Shown one piece after another: positions 35,982 through 44,030 of a stretch of 45,964 nucleotides of DNA. The number at the start of each line of letters is the position of its first letter. Position 1 is the stretch's first letter. The stretch covers positions 1-45,964 of the forward strand of contig NZ_JAPUVR010000099.1 in the NCBI RefSeq assembly GCF_029255125.1, given 5' to 3'. A model generated the notes under the pieces. That model was not told the origin of the DNA. It made no database searches and worked only from the letters and a program-made list of their open reading frames with translations. The translations under genes and the position numbers were made by a program. Source of the DNA: Accumulibacter sp. (GTDB lineage: Bacteria; Pseudomonadota; Gammaproteobacteria; Burkholderiales; Rhodocyclaceae).

Positions 35982-36587
35982 CTATCGGGGGTTCTTTTCC
36001 TCGCCGTGCTCCCAGCCGGTCAGCATCGCTTTCAAATGCGCACCCACCGTGTCGCCGGTGGTGATCAGATAGACGTGGGCAATGAAGAAGGCCAGCATCA
36101 GAAAAGCGCCGATGGTATGCGCGAGGGCGATCGTGGCCAGATCGAAATGTTGCCCGAGGGCCGCCAGCTCGTTGTAGTAGAGATAAAGCAGTCCGGAAAT
36201 CCAGAGCAGGGGGTTGATCAGCACCTTGACCATCAGGTAGGCCTGCGCCTGCAGCGGATTGTGTTTTTGTCGGCGTGTTACCTTGAACGGGTGGGGTTCG
36301 CCGCGAAATATCCCCAACGCATAGTGCCTGAGGACCACGTCGGCATTCTTCATCGTCGGGATGTACTGGCGCCATTCGCCGGTGACGAAATGCCAGAAGA
36401 TGGCGAACACCCAGAGAATGATCAGCGCCCAGGCGGCGATGCCATGAATCTGGTGCGCCTTGGCGAAACCGAGCAGATGGTAGGTGCCGTGAATTTCGAA
36501 ACCGGTGAGCAGCATGCCAATCACCAGCAGCGCCTGCGTCCAGTGCCAGAAGCGTTCGAAGCGGGTAAAGATGTAGATACGTTCCAT
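35982..36587 (-). CDS. Cytochrome b561/hydrogenase-type membrane cytochrome b
   Basis: This 201-residue inner-membrane dihaem cytochrome b has four helices. Candidate haem ligands are His15 (FERFWHWTQALL), His45/His48 (KAHQIHGIAAW), His66 (FWHFVTG), His157 and His171 (LAHTIGAFLMLAFFIAHVYL). It resembles the b-type subunits of hydrogenases and of thiosulfate/tetrathionate redox enzymes, which exchange electrons between quinol and a periplasmic partner. It lies 16 nt after the octahaem cytochrome gene in the same operon, so it is the probable quinone-side partner of that enzyme. Confidence 0.85.
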   Translation of the reverse strand: MERIYIFTRFERFWHWTQALLVIGMLLTGFEIHGTYHLLGFAKAHQIHGIAAWALIILWVFAIFWHFVTGEWRQYIPTMKNADVVLRHYALGIFRGEPHPFKVTRRQKHNPLQAQAYLMVKVLINPLLWISGLLYLYYNELAALGQHFDLATIALAHTIGAFLMLAFFIAHVYLITTGDTVGAHLKAMLTGWEHGEEKNPR

Positions 36588-36603
36588 GAGGGTTTCCCTG
36601 AGA

Positions 36604-38223
36604 TCAGCGCGGGCGGCGCACGATGCGGATCAGGCCGTGCAGCGCGACGGCAGCCAGCGTGCCGCCGGCGACGATCCAGCCGATCAGGTTGACCAGGCGG
36701 TTGGCATCGCGCCCCGGAATGTAGACGCCGTCGATCGCGTCCAGGCGACCACCGCGGGTGTGGCATTCGCTGCAGCCGAGCGCCTTCTCTTTCGGCGCGA
36801 CCATGTGTGTGATCGGCCATGACATGTCGGTCTTGATGAAGCCCACTTTGCCCGAGAAATCGGCGCCCGCTACCTTCATGCCGGTCTCGATGGCCTTTTC
36901 CCAGCCAAAGTTTTTCCAGTACGCGGTATCGTCGTTGCCCGCGGTATGCGGCGTGACCAGCGTCTTGTTGACCGCGTCGAAGGGCTGTGCGCCGCGGAAA
37001 ACCTTCATTGGCCAGATCAGCGATTCGCCGTCTGTGGCGCTGCCGCCCAGCTTGTTGATGTGCGTCACGCCTTCGATGTTCTCGATCTTGTCGCCGAGCA
37101 GCGTGTAGCTCACCTTGCCATTGAACCAGGCGTACTCGGGGACGACGTTTTCACCCAGCGTGAAATCACCCTTCTTCGAGTCGTAGATGACGCGCCCCTT
37201 GTCGTCCTTCTTGATCATCGGCTTGCCGTCCGGCGTCAGCCGTCCGGCGGTCGACCAGTCCCAGCTCATCTTGGTAGCGACGCCGCCGCGCGCAATCGCG
37301 GGGATGTGGCAGGTCTGGCAGGCGATCTTGTCGGTATGGTGATTGAGCTTGGCCGCCATGCCTGAGTCCTTGTGCGGGCTGAGTCCGTGGCAGGCCTGGC
37401 AAGTCGCCGGATTGCTCTTGTCTTCCTTGCCGCGCATGTGGGCGCCGCCCTTGTCCTTGCCGACTGGTGTGTAACGGCTGCCGGGAACGTCGTGGCTGGC
37501 CGTCTTGTGGCAGGTGCCGCAAGTGAAGTCGAGGCCGGTGGCGTCCATGTGAACGTCGACTTCCTTGTCCGGCGAGGCGAGCGAGGAATCCATGTCGCCG
37601 TGCTTGACGCCGTCGCCGCCGCCCCCGAAGAAGTGACACGCGCCACAGGTGTCGCGACTGGTCTTGCCGACCTTCTGGGCAACCCGGCTCAGGTCGACGG
37701 CCTTGGCGATCTTGCCCGAACCGGGCGGAATCTCGACATCCTTATACGGCGGGTGCCCGGCGAGTCCGGGCAGCTTGCGGTAGCTGCCAGTGGTGTCATG
37801 GCAGACCAGGCAATCCACATTCTCTTCCGCAGTAAAGTCGAAGCTCGCGTCCTTCCAGCCGTAACCGACGTGGCAACTGGTGCAGAACGCGTAATTCGAG
37901 GGAACCGAGATGCAGAAGTTGTTGATGACGTTCTTCTTGCCCAGGCGCTGCTGGTTTTCCGGGTTGAGAAAGTCCCAGGTCCAGTGTTTGGTCCGGTGCA
38001 CCTGTTTGGCCGCTTCGGTATGGCAGCTCAGGCAGACTTTCGTCAGCTCCGGGCCCGACGCGAATTCCTGCTGCAATTCTTTGTATTTGCTATGGTCGGC
38101 CGTCGAATCCAGCCGTACTGGTGGGGGCTCGCTGGCCAAGGCGCTGCCGCCGACAAGCAGCGCGGCGAGCAGCAGGCCGCCCGACCACTCCGTGGCGATT
38201 CTCCGAAGAATTCTGGCGCTCAT
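36604..38223 (-). CDS. Octahaem c-type cytochrome, tetrathionate reductase (OTR) family
   Basis: This 539-residue protein has exactly eight CxxCH haem sites, starting at Cys64, 114, 138, 193, 235, 275, 302 and 484. A signal sequence ends near Ala30 (ALA|SE), and a C-terminal helix at about 510-532 (LVNLIGWIVAGGTLAAVALHGLI) should anchor it with the haem domain in the periplasm. NNFCISVPSNYAFCTSCHVGYGW and DCLVCHDTTGSYRK are typical of OTR, whose Shewanella member reduces tetrathionate, nitrite and hydroxylamine in vitro. I choose ATG 38223, preceded by GAGGAA, over an upstream ATG at 38295 that would overlap the rhodanese gene. The natural substrate is uncertain. Confidence 0.93.
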   Translation of the reverse strand: MSARILRRIATEWSGGLLLAALLVGGSALASEPPPVRLDSTADHSKYKELQQEFASGPELTKVCLSCHTEAAKQVHRTKHWTWDFLNPENQQRLGKKNVINNFCISVPSNYAFCTSCHVGYGWKDASFDFTAEENVDCLVCHDTTGSYRKLPGLAGHPPYKDVEIPPGSGKIAKAVDLSRVAQKVGKTSRDTCGACHFFGGGGDGVKHGDMDSSLASPDKEVDVHMDATGLDFTCGTCHKTASHDVPGSRYTPVGKDKGGAHMRGKEDKSNPATCQACHGLSPHKDSGMAAKLNHHTDKIACQTCHIPAIARGGVATKMSWDWSTAGRLTPDGKPMIKKDDKGRVIYDSKKGDFTLGENVVPEYAWFNGKVSYTLLGDKIENIEGVTHINKLGGSATDGESLIWPMKVFRGAQPFDAVNKTLVTPHTAGNDDTAYWKNFGWEKAIETGMKVAGADFSGKVGFIKTDMSWPITHMVAPKEKALGCSECHTRGGRLDAIDGVYIPGRDANRLVNLIGWIVAGGTLAAVALHGLIRIVRRPR

Positions 38224-38252
38224 GTCTTCCTCGCGTAGGTCGGTGAGCCGAA

Positions 38253-39398
38253 CTATTTCGTTTCGGCAATCCGGTAGCTGCCATCCTTGCTCCATTTGGT
38301 CTCGGCATCAAGGAAGTAGGTCTTCAGCGAAGGTTTGTACAGCTTGGCCATGTCGTGCGCCTCGCCGCTACGCGCGCTGGTTCCGCAGAAGAAGACAATG
38401 GGCTTGTCGGTGGGCAACTCGTCGATCCGCTTCTCCAGCGTGTTGATCGGGAAATTGACCGCACCCTTGAAGGTTCCGCTGGCATATTCGGCGGGTTCGC
38501 GCACATCGATCAAGTGGATGGTCGTCGGCGCTTCCTTGTAGATTCGTTCGAACGAGGCGAGGCTGATCGTGCCACTTTCCTTGCCTGGCTGGATCGTCGG
38601 AGCAGATGCCGTGGCGGCGGTTTCGGTGCTGGGTCCGGGGCCGTACAGTTTTTCCCAGGCGGGATAGCCCTCAGGCACCACCTTGACCGCGGTGTAGCCC
38701 AGCTTGACCGCCTTGGCGGCCGAGTCCGAACTCAGCTTGCAGCTCAGCCCTTCGCAGTAGAAGTAGAGTGGGGCAGCCTTGTCGGCCGGCAGGCGGTCGA
38801 CCAGCTTGTCGAACTGCAGGTCAGGAATGCTGATTGCGCCAGGAATGTGGCCCTTGTCGAACTTGCGCTCTTTCGGCCGCGAGTCGATCAGCGTCAGCGG
38901 CGCCTTGTCATCGATCAGCTTCTTGATGTACGGCACGCTGACGGCTGCAATATGGCCCTTCTTCAGCCAGTCCGGGTAACCGTCGGCATAGACCCGGATG
39001 TTGCTGTAGCCGAGCTTTTCGGCGCGGAAAGCCGAGTTGTGGCTGAGCATGCATTCCGGCCCGTCGCAATAGAAGATCAACAGGCTGCCCTTGTCCTTGG
39101 GCAATAGATCGACCAGCTTGTCGAACTGGCTGTCCGGAATGTTCAGCGCGGTCGGAATGTGCCCGGGATCGTACTTGCGCGCGGTTGGCCGCGAGTCGAC
39201 GATCAGAACGTCTTCCGGTTTGGGTAATACGGCGTACTTGGCGACGAACTCGGCATTGACCAGCTTGTGGTACCAGCCGGCCTTTGTTTGGCTGGCTGTT
39301 TCTTCGGCTGACACAGCGGCGGTCGGGAAGACGGTGGTGACGGAAAGAAGGGCGGCCAGCACGGTGGCAGCCGCGAGCGGGCGAGACGGTTTGAACAT
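38253..39398 (-). CDS. Periplasmic triple-rhodanese-domain protein
   Basis: This 381-residue protein has a signal peptide (cut near VSA31) and three rhodanese modules at about 45-148, 155-252 and 275-378. Active-loop cysteines are Cys111 (CDGPEC), Cys215 (CEGLSC) and Cys338 (CGTSAR). In modules 1 and 2 a second cysteine five residues on (C116, C220) makes a Cx4C pair that could form a disulfide or trisulfide; module 3 has a classic single-cysteine loop. Modules 1 and 2 are more alike to each other (VDSRPTARKYDPGHIP and IDSRPKERKFDKGHIP) than to 3, suggesting internal duplication. Such domains carry sulfane sulfur. It is 29 nt ahead of the octahaem gene. Confidence 0.92.
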   Translation of the reverse strand: MFKPSRPLAAATVLAALLSVTTVFPTAAVSAEETASQTKAGWYHKLVNAEFVAKYAVLPKPEDVLIVDSRPTARKYDPGHIPTALNIPDSQFDKLVDLLPKDKGSLLIFYCDGPECMLSHNSAFRAEKLGYSNIRVYADGYPDWLKKGHIAAVSVPYIKKLIDDKAPLTLIDSRPKERKFDKGHIPGAISIPDLQFDKLVDRLPADKAAPLYFYCEGLSCKLSSDSAAKAVKLGYTAVKVVPEGYPAWEKLYGPGPSTETAATASAPTIQPGKESGTISLASFERIYKEAPTTIHLIDVREPAEYASGTFKGAVNFPINTLEKRIDELPTDKPIVFFCGTSARSGEAHDMAKLYKPSLKTYFLDAETKWSKDGSYRIAETK

Positions 39399-39470
39399 GA
39401 TCTTTGGCAGATTCGAATGAACGGAATGGAGGGAATTGTCAGCAAGTGCGACCGAATCGGCAGGCGCGAC

Positions 39471-39863
39471 TCAGCTACATGTGGCGGGTGCTTCGCCGTC
39501 CTTGGCGCCCTTGATGACGAAAGCCTTGACGTCCTCGAACAGCTCGTCGTCGGCGACCTCGGCAAACTTTTCGGCTGCCTTGTTCTGGCTGCGAATGCTG
39601 GCGCGGTAGGCCTTGCTGACGTACTGCTTCATCGAATCCTTGCCCTTGGCGTGCTTGTCGGCCTGCAGGTAGCTGGCCCATTGCGCCTTGGTCATCGTGC
39701 TTGGCGCAATCGAGCCGCCCGCCTGGGCAGCATGGCAGGCGGTGCACACGCTGCGGTAATAGACCCGACCGCGCTTCCAGTCGGCGTCGTAGGCCAGGGC
39801 GAGCGACGAAAGACTAAAAAGGCCAACAGTGATTGCGCAGGCAATCGGCAAACGTTTGATCAT
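39471..39863 (-). CDS. Monohaem periplasmic cytochrome c
   Basis: This 130-residue protein has a signal peptide (cut after ALA24) and one haem site, C40-T-A-C-H44, followed by the class I-like segment GGSIAPSTMTKAQW. The C-terminal part is lysine-rich and helical, and ends GEAPATCS with a lone extra cysteine. It should shuttle electrons in the periplasm. GGAG lies eight bases ahead of the ATG. It opens the four-gene minus-strand redox operon, 72 nt before the rhodanese gene, so it may be the soluble electron carrier for the octahaem enzyme. Confidence 0.9.
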   Translation of the reverse strand: MIKRLPIACAITVGLFSLSSLALAYDADWKRGRVYYRSVCTACHAAQAGGSIAPSTMTKAQWASYLQADKHAKGKDSMKQYVSKAYRASIRSQNKAAEKFAEVADDELFEDVKAFVIKGAKDGEAPATCS

Positions 39864-39972
39864 GACAGACTCCGGTGAAAACTAGGCTTTCCTGGTCGCG
39901 CCTGCCGCTTCTGGGAGGCTCGGCGTGCGGAAGAATGTTACTCCTGGTACATTAGCAAATCAGTATATACGT

Positions 39973-39986
39973 ATGATCTGCGTCAA
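39973..39986 (-). promoter_or_regulatory. FNR/CRP-family-like site upstream of the redox operon
   Basis: Read on the minus strand, TTGACGCAGATCAT matches the FNR consensus TTGAT-N4-ATCAA at eight of ten defined positions. It lies about 110 nt before the cytochrome c start in an AT-rich segment. A TATACT on the same strand at 39962-39967 begins only five bases beyond it, and a GCTAAT lies further on (39951-39956). With either as -10, spacing from the site is shorter than the classical -41.5 activation position, so the site could repress, or the real -10 may be elsewhere. The link to oxygen control is inferred from the gene content. Confidence 0.35.
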
Positions 39987-40097
39987 CGATCGTTTGAATA
40001 TTCTCGCTTCGCCCGGAGCGCCCGTGCGGTGCGATTGCTGAAAAGGCGAGCGCAGACAACGGTCGATGATGCCCATTGCCGAAGCAGGCGGCAGCAC

Positions 40098-41438
40098 CTA
40101 GACCAGCCCACGCGCCGTCGCCAGAAAGTAGCCGGCCAGGCAGGAGGTTGCCACGCCGATCAGTCCGGGAAGGATGAAGCTGTGGTTGATCAGGTACTTG
40201 CCGATATGTGTCGTACCTGAACGATCGAACTGGATGGTGGCCAGGTCGCTTGGGTAGGTGGGCAGGATGTAGTAGCCGTAGCATGCCGCGGCGAAGGCGA
40301 CGACGTAGCCCGGCGGAACGCCGATCGACAGCGCCAGCGGCACCATCGCACTGATTGCCGCTGCCTGCGAGTTGACGAACTTCGAAACGATCAACAGCGC
40401 TACCGCGTAGGTCCAGGGCTGCGTCCTGACCAGGTCGGCCAGGGCTTCCTTGATGATCGGCAGATTGGCCTCGAAAACCGAATCGGCCATCCAGGCGACG
40501 CCGAAGACGGCGACCACGGCAATCATTCCCGCCCGGAAGACTTCTGTCTTACCGATGGCTGCCGGGTTGGTCTTGGTAAACAGGATGATGAATGCGCCAG
40601 CCATCATCATGAACATCTGGATCGTCAGGACCATCGACAGTGGCTTGCCGGAGAAGCTCGGCCGCAAGGTCTCGAAGGCACCGAGGGCGGCGACGACGGC
40701 GATCGCGCCGACGAAGATCCACATCGCCACCCACTGACCGCGTTCGAGCGTCTTGCCGAGCAGCGTCGCCGTCTCGCCGTAGACGAACTTGCGGCTTTCC
40801 GGATCGGCAATCAATTTCTGGAAGGCCTCGTCCTTGTCCAGGTCCTTGCCGCGGAACCAACTGAAAATGCCGATCATCAACACCCCGACTAGCGTCGATG
40901 GGATGGTGATCGAGAGCAGCGTGACGAAGTCGAGCACCGGCGCACCGGCTGGTGCCTTGGCGAGAAACGCTGCCAGCGAGACGACCGCCACCGACACCGG
41001 ACTGGCAATGATTCCCATCTGCGAACCGATCGACGAGCCGGCCATCGGCCGTTCCGGCCGGATGCCGTTCTTGATCGCAATGTCGTAAATGATCGGCAGC
41101 ATCGTATACACGACGTGCCCGGTTCCGCAGAGGATGGTCAGGAAGGTGGTGACGAAGGGGGCAAGGATGGACACGTACTTCGGGTTTCGCCGCAGCACTT
41201 TCTCGGCCATCAGCAACAGCACCTCCAGGCCGCCGGAGGCCTGCAGCGTCGCCGATGCGGCAACGACGGCGACGATGGTCAGCATCACGTCGACCGGTGG
41301 TTTGCCGGGTGGTACGTGAAACCCGAAAACGAGAACGACGACGCCAATCCCGCCGAGCAGGCCGAGCGCCACGCCACCTTTGCGCGCGCCGTAGAACAGG
41401 CAGATGAGAATCAGCAGCAGTTCGAGAGCCAAGGTCAT
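40098..41438 (-). CDS. dcuB: Anaerobic C4-dicarboxylate transporter, DcuB family
   Basis: This 446-residue inner-membrane carrier with about twelve helices starts [40 protein letters not shown], the Dcu signature. [40 protein letters not shown] and the [34 protein letters not shown] end are typical of DcuA/DcuB antiporters. Family members exchange fumarate, malate or aspartate for succinate during anaerobic growth. I use ATG 41438, preceded by GAGG; the frame extends to 41522 but that part lacks similarity. It lies 234 nt upstream of the cytochrome c gene and has its own promoter. Confidence 0.93.
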   Translation of the reverse strand: MTLALELLLILICLFYGARKGGVALGLLGGIGVVVLVFGFHVPPGKPPVDVMLTIVAVVAASATLQASGGLEVLLLMAEKVLRRNPKYVSILAPFVTTFLTILCGTGHVVYTMLPIIYDIAIKNGIRPERPMAGSSIGSQMGIIASPVSVAVVSLAAFLAKAPAGAPVLDFVTLLSITIPSTLVGVLMIGIFSWFRGKDLDKDEAFQKLIADPESRKFVYGETATLLGKTLERGQWVAMWIFVGAIAVVAALGAFETLRPSFSGKPLSMVLTIQMFMMMAGAFIILFTKTNPAAIGKTEVFRAGMIAVVAVFGVAWMADSVFEANLPIIKEALADLVRTQPWTYAVALLIVSKFVNSQAAAISAMVPLALSIGVPPGYVVAFAAACYGYYILPTYPSDLATIQFDRSGTTHIGKYLINHSFILPGLIGVATSCLAGYFLATARGLV

Positions 41439-41752
41439 GATGGGGCCTCTTTCGCAGTGTCGGGAACTACATGAACGGTGGAAGCTGTCGGTTTGCCGGC
41501 GGAGTATATGAGTCTGTGTCAAGGCGGGTCAATCCCGGCTTTTCCCTGCTTTGCCCTTGGCCGGCGGTGCACGCGGGCGAAAATTGCGTCGGTGGTTGCC
41601 CCAATGGTCCGCCTGGCTGTCGGATAACAGCGGCCCGCGCACTGCCCAACGACGCGCACCGGCCTGTTCCTGCACGGGTAGACTTCGCCGCCCGCCAAGA
41701 CCTGGGGCAAGCGCTTGCATCTGCGTCGCTCCATGGTGCCAATCGGGTTAAG
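41439..41752. other. Divergent dcuB-moxR gap
   Basis: This 314-nt stretch contains the dcuB promoter near its left end and no convincing gene. The moxR frame is open through all of it, but the translation is cysteine- and arginine-rich and shows no AAA-family similarity. No strong promoter for moxR is visible. Confidence 0.5.
41503..41532 (-). promoter_or_regulatory. Sigma70 promoter for dcuB
   Basis: On the minus strand, TTGACC (complement of 41527-41532) and TATACT (complement of 41503-41508) match the -35 and -10 hexamers at five of six positions each, 18 bp apart. They lie 65 nt ahead of the dcuB ATG, giving a leader near 58 nt. No obvious FNR box overlaps. Confidence 0.55.
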
Positions 41753-42733
41753 ATGGCTTCCGCGCCGCTGCGCATGCATCTTCCGAAAGTCCACTGCGAA
41801 AGGCCACCGTTCGTGCTCGCCACCTCCCTGATTGACAACATTGAAAAAGTCGTCATCGGCAAGCGCACGGTAGTCGAGCTGGCCATCGTCGCGCTCCTTT
41901 GCCGCGGGCATATCCTGCTCGAAGACGTGCCCGGCACGGGCAAGACGACCTTGGCGCGCGCCCTGGCACGCTCGGTCGCGGCCGACATGAAACGCCTGCA
42001 ATGTACCCCCGACCTGTTGCCCTCCGACATCACCGGCGTGGCGATCTACAACCAGAAGAGCAGCGAGTTCGAGTTTCGGCCTGGCCCGGTATTCACCAAT
42101 CTGTTGCTTGCCGACGAAATCAATCGCGCGACGCCGCGCGCACAGTCGGCATTGCTGGAATGCATGGAGGAGTTCCACGTCACTTCCGACGGTGTGACGC
42201 ATGAGTTACCGAAGCTTTTCATGGTCCTGGCAACGCAAAATCCGATCGATATGGCCGGCACGCATCCGCTTCCGGAAGCCCAGCTCGATCGCTTCTTCGT
42301 CCGGCTGAGTATCGGCTACCCGTCGCTCAGCGAGGAATTAAGCATCCTTTCGGCACAGGCGAGGGAACACCCGATCGACCGCCTGCCAGCGGTGATCTCC
42401 GAGTCCGCCGTGCTCGCCGCGCGCGAGCAGGTAAAGGAAATCCATCTCTCCCGCGAGGTCGCCGACTACATCGTCAGGATCAGCGACGCGACGCGCCGAC
42501 ATCCCGACTTGCGTCTGGGGGCGAGCCCGCGCGCCACGCTGGCGTTGGCGCGCGGTGCGCGCGGTCTCGCTTATCTGCGCGGACGCGCCTATGTGACGCC
42601 GGATCTGGTCAAGACGATGGCCGCGCCAATCCTCGAGCACCGGCTGATCGCGAAGCCCAAAGCGGCGGCGCTCGGACGCAGCGCGCACGCCATTCTTGGC
42701 GAAGTCCTCGACCAGGTCGCTCCTCCGGTCTAG
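41753..42733 (+). CDS. MoxR family AAA+ ATPase
   Basis: This AAA+ ATPase of about 326 residues has Walker A in EDVPGTGKTTLARAL (Lys64), the MoxR-specific QCTPDLLPSDITGVAIYN, Walker B in LLLADEINRATPRAQSALLECMEE, sensor 1 in VLATQNPID and the arginine-rich C-terminal lid. MoxR ATPases act as chaperones that mature or activate partner proteins, usually with the DUF58 protein encoded next. The start is uncertain: ATG 41753 is used, but ATG 41774 or GTG 41813 (preceded by AAAGG) are also compatible with family length. Confidence 0.92.
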   Translation: MASAPLRMHLPKVHCERPPFVLATSLIDNIEKVVIGKRTVVELAIVALLCRGHILLEDVPGTGKTTLARALARSVAADMKRLQCTPDLLPSDITGVAIYNQKSSEFEFRPGPVFTNLLLADEINRATPRAQSALLECMEEFHVTSDGVTHELPKLFMVLATQNPIDMAGTHPLPEAQLDRFFVRLSIGYPSLSEELSILSAQAREHPIDRLPAVISESAVLAAREQVKEIHLSREVADYIVRISDATRRHPDLRLGASPRATLALARGARGLAYLRGRAYVTPDLVKTMAAPILEHRLIAKPKAAALGRSAHAILGEVLDQVAPPV

Positions 42734-42749
42734 GCTTGGCGGCGCGACG

Positions 42750-44030
42750 ATGGCCATCATCGGACAACTCGGCGGCTGTTTGCGCCGGCGCTTGCGCCTC
42801 TTCGCGCTGATCGGTCTGACGCTGGTTGCCTACATCGGCGCGGTCAACCGGGCGCAGAGCCTGCCGTGGTTCATCGCCGCGCTGTTGACGGCGACGCTTG
42901 TCGTCGGGCTGGTCTGGCCGCACTGGCTGGTGGGGCGTTTGTCGGTCGTCCGCCGCGGACCTGATCGGGCTGAAGAGGGCGAGACGATCAACTTTGCCGT
43001 CGATGTGCGCAACTGGGGTTACCTGCCGCGCTTCATGGTCGAGCTGGTCGATCGGCTGCCGGCATTCGGCGCTGCGCCGGGAGCGGCGCCTGGCGTCGCC
43101 CGGACGCTGGGGATGATCGGCTACGTGCCGGGGCGCAGCAGCCGTTGCTTCACCATGCCGCTGGTTTGCGAGAAGCGTGGGTTCTACCGACTGGGGCCGG
43201 TCGGCCTGGCCTCCAGTTTTCCGCTCGGCTTGGCCGAAGCGCGGCAGCAGCGCAACGACGGCGTCCATTGCCTGACCGTTTATCCGGCGGTGTTTCCGAT
43301 CGTCAGCCTGGCGCTGCGCGGCGCGCCGAGCCAGATTCATCGCGGCGGCTATCTGCTGCCCGAAGGCTCGGGCGCAGCCGAGTTTTGCGGCCTGCGCGAA
43401 TACCGGCTGGGCGACAATCCACGCCACATCCATTGGCCGACGAGCGCCCGGATGAATGAGCTGATGGTCAAGCAGTTCGAGCCCTTGGCTTCGGCGTGTG
43501 TGCACTTCGTCCTCGATCTTGCGCGCGGCTCGAACGTCGGCGCGGGTCGGCAGGCGACGCTGGAATATGCCTTGCGTATCGCCGCCTCGATGGCCCGGTT
43601 TACCTGCTACAACAACATTCGCACCCGATTGACGGGCGCCGCCAGACGAGCGGTCGAGGTCGAAGCGGGCAGCGGAGCGATGCAGTATCAGCGCATCCTC
43701 GACGAGTTGGCGGTAGTCGACGCCGACGGCAGCCGGCCGTATGCGAGTGTGCTGGAAGGGATTGGCCGTCGGGCGCTCGACGGCGAGACGGTGATCGTCT
43801 TCCTGTCGCCGGCGGCAGGCGAAGCGAGCGCTACATTCGAGGCATTGATGGCGCTGCGCGCCAGCCGGGCGCAGATCTTCGCGATCGTCTTCGAGCGCAG
43901 CAGTTTCGTCGATCCGCTCAGCTCGCGCGATGCGCAGGCGGATGCGGCCGTCGCGCTGCTGCACGAGATCGACGCGACGAGCGTGCGCGTTCGCTGCGGC
44001 GACGATCTCGTGCACCTGTTCAACGCATGA
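42750..44030 (+). CDS. DUF58 domain membrane protein
   Basis: This 426-residue protein starts MAIIGQLGGCLRRRLRL with two N-terminal helices (LFALIGLTLVAYIGAVN and WFIAALLTATLVVGLVW). A beta-rich periplasmic/cytoplasmic part follows, then the DUF58 core with FCGLREYRLGDNPRHIHWPTSARMNELMVKQFE, a von Willebrand A-like MIDAS region, to the C-terminus. It is the standard partner of MoxR ATPases. The frame begins earlier at TTG 42696 but would overlap moxR; ATG 42750 is 16 nt after it. Its TGA overlaps the next ATG (ATGA at 44027). Confidence 0.92.
   Translation: MAIIGQLGGCLRRRLRLFALIGLTLVAYIGAVNRAQSLPWFIAALLTATLVVGLVWPHWLVGRLSVVRRGPDRAEEGETINFAVDVRNWGYLPRFMVELVDRLPAFGAAPGAAPGVARTLGMIGYVPGRSSRCFTMPLVCEKRGFYRLGPVGLASSFPLGLAEARQQRNDGVHCLTVYPAVFPIVSLALRGAPSQIHRGGYLLPEGSGAAEFCGLREYRLGDNPRHIHWPTSARMNELMVKQFEPLASACVHFVLDLARGSNVGAGRQATLEYALRIAASMARFTCYNNIRTRLTGAARRAVEVEAGSGAMQYQRILDELAVVDADGSRPYASVLEGIGRRALDGETVIVFLSPAAGEASATFEALMALRASRAQIFAIVFERSSFVDPLSSRDAQADAAVALLHEIDATSVRVRCGDDLVHLFNA

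Noticed and set aside
43496-44026. N-terminal extension of the TgpA-like protein into the DUF58 gene
   Set aside because: It is arginine-rich antiframe sequence of the DUF58 gene; ATG 44027 with ATGA overlap begins directly before the first membrane helix.
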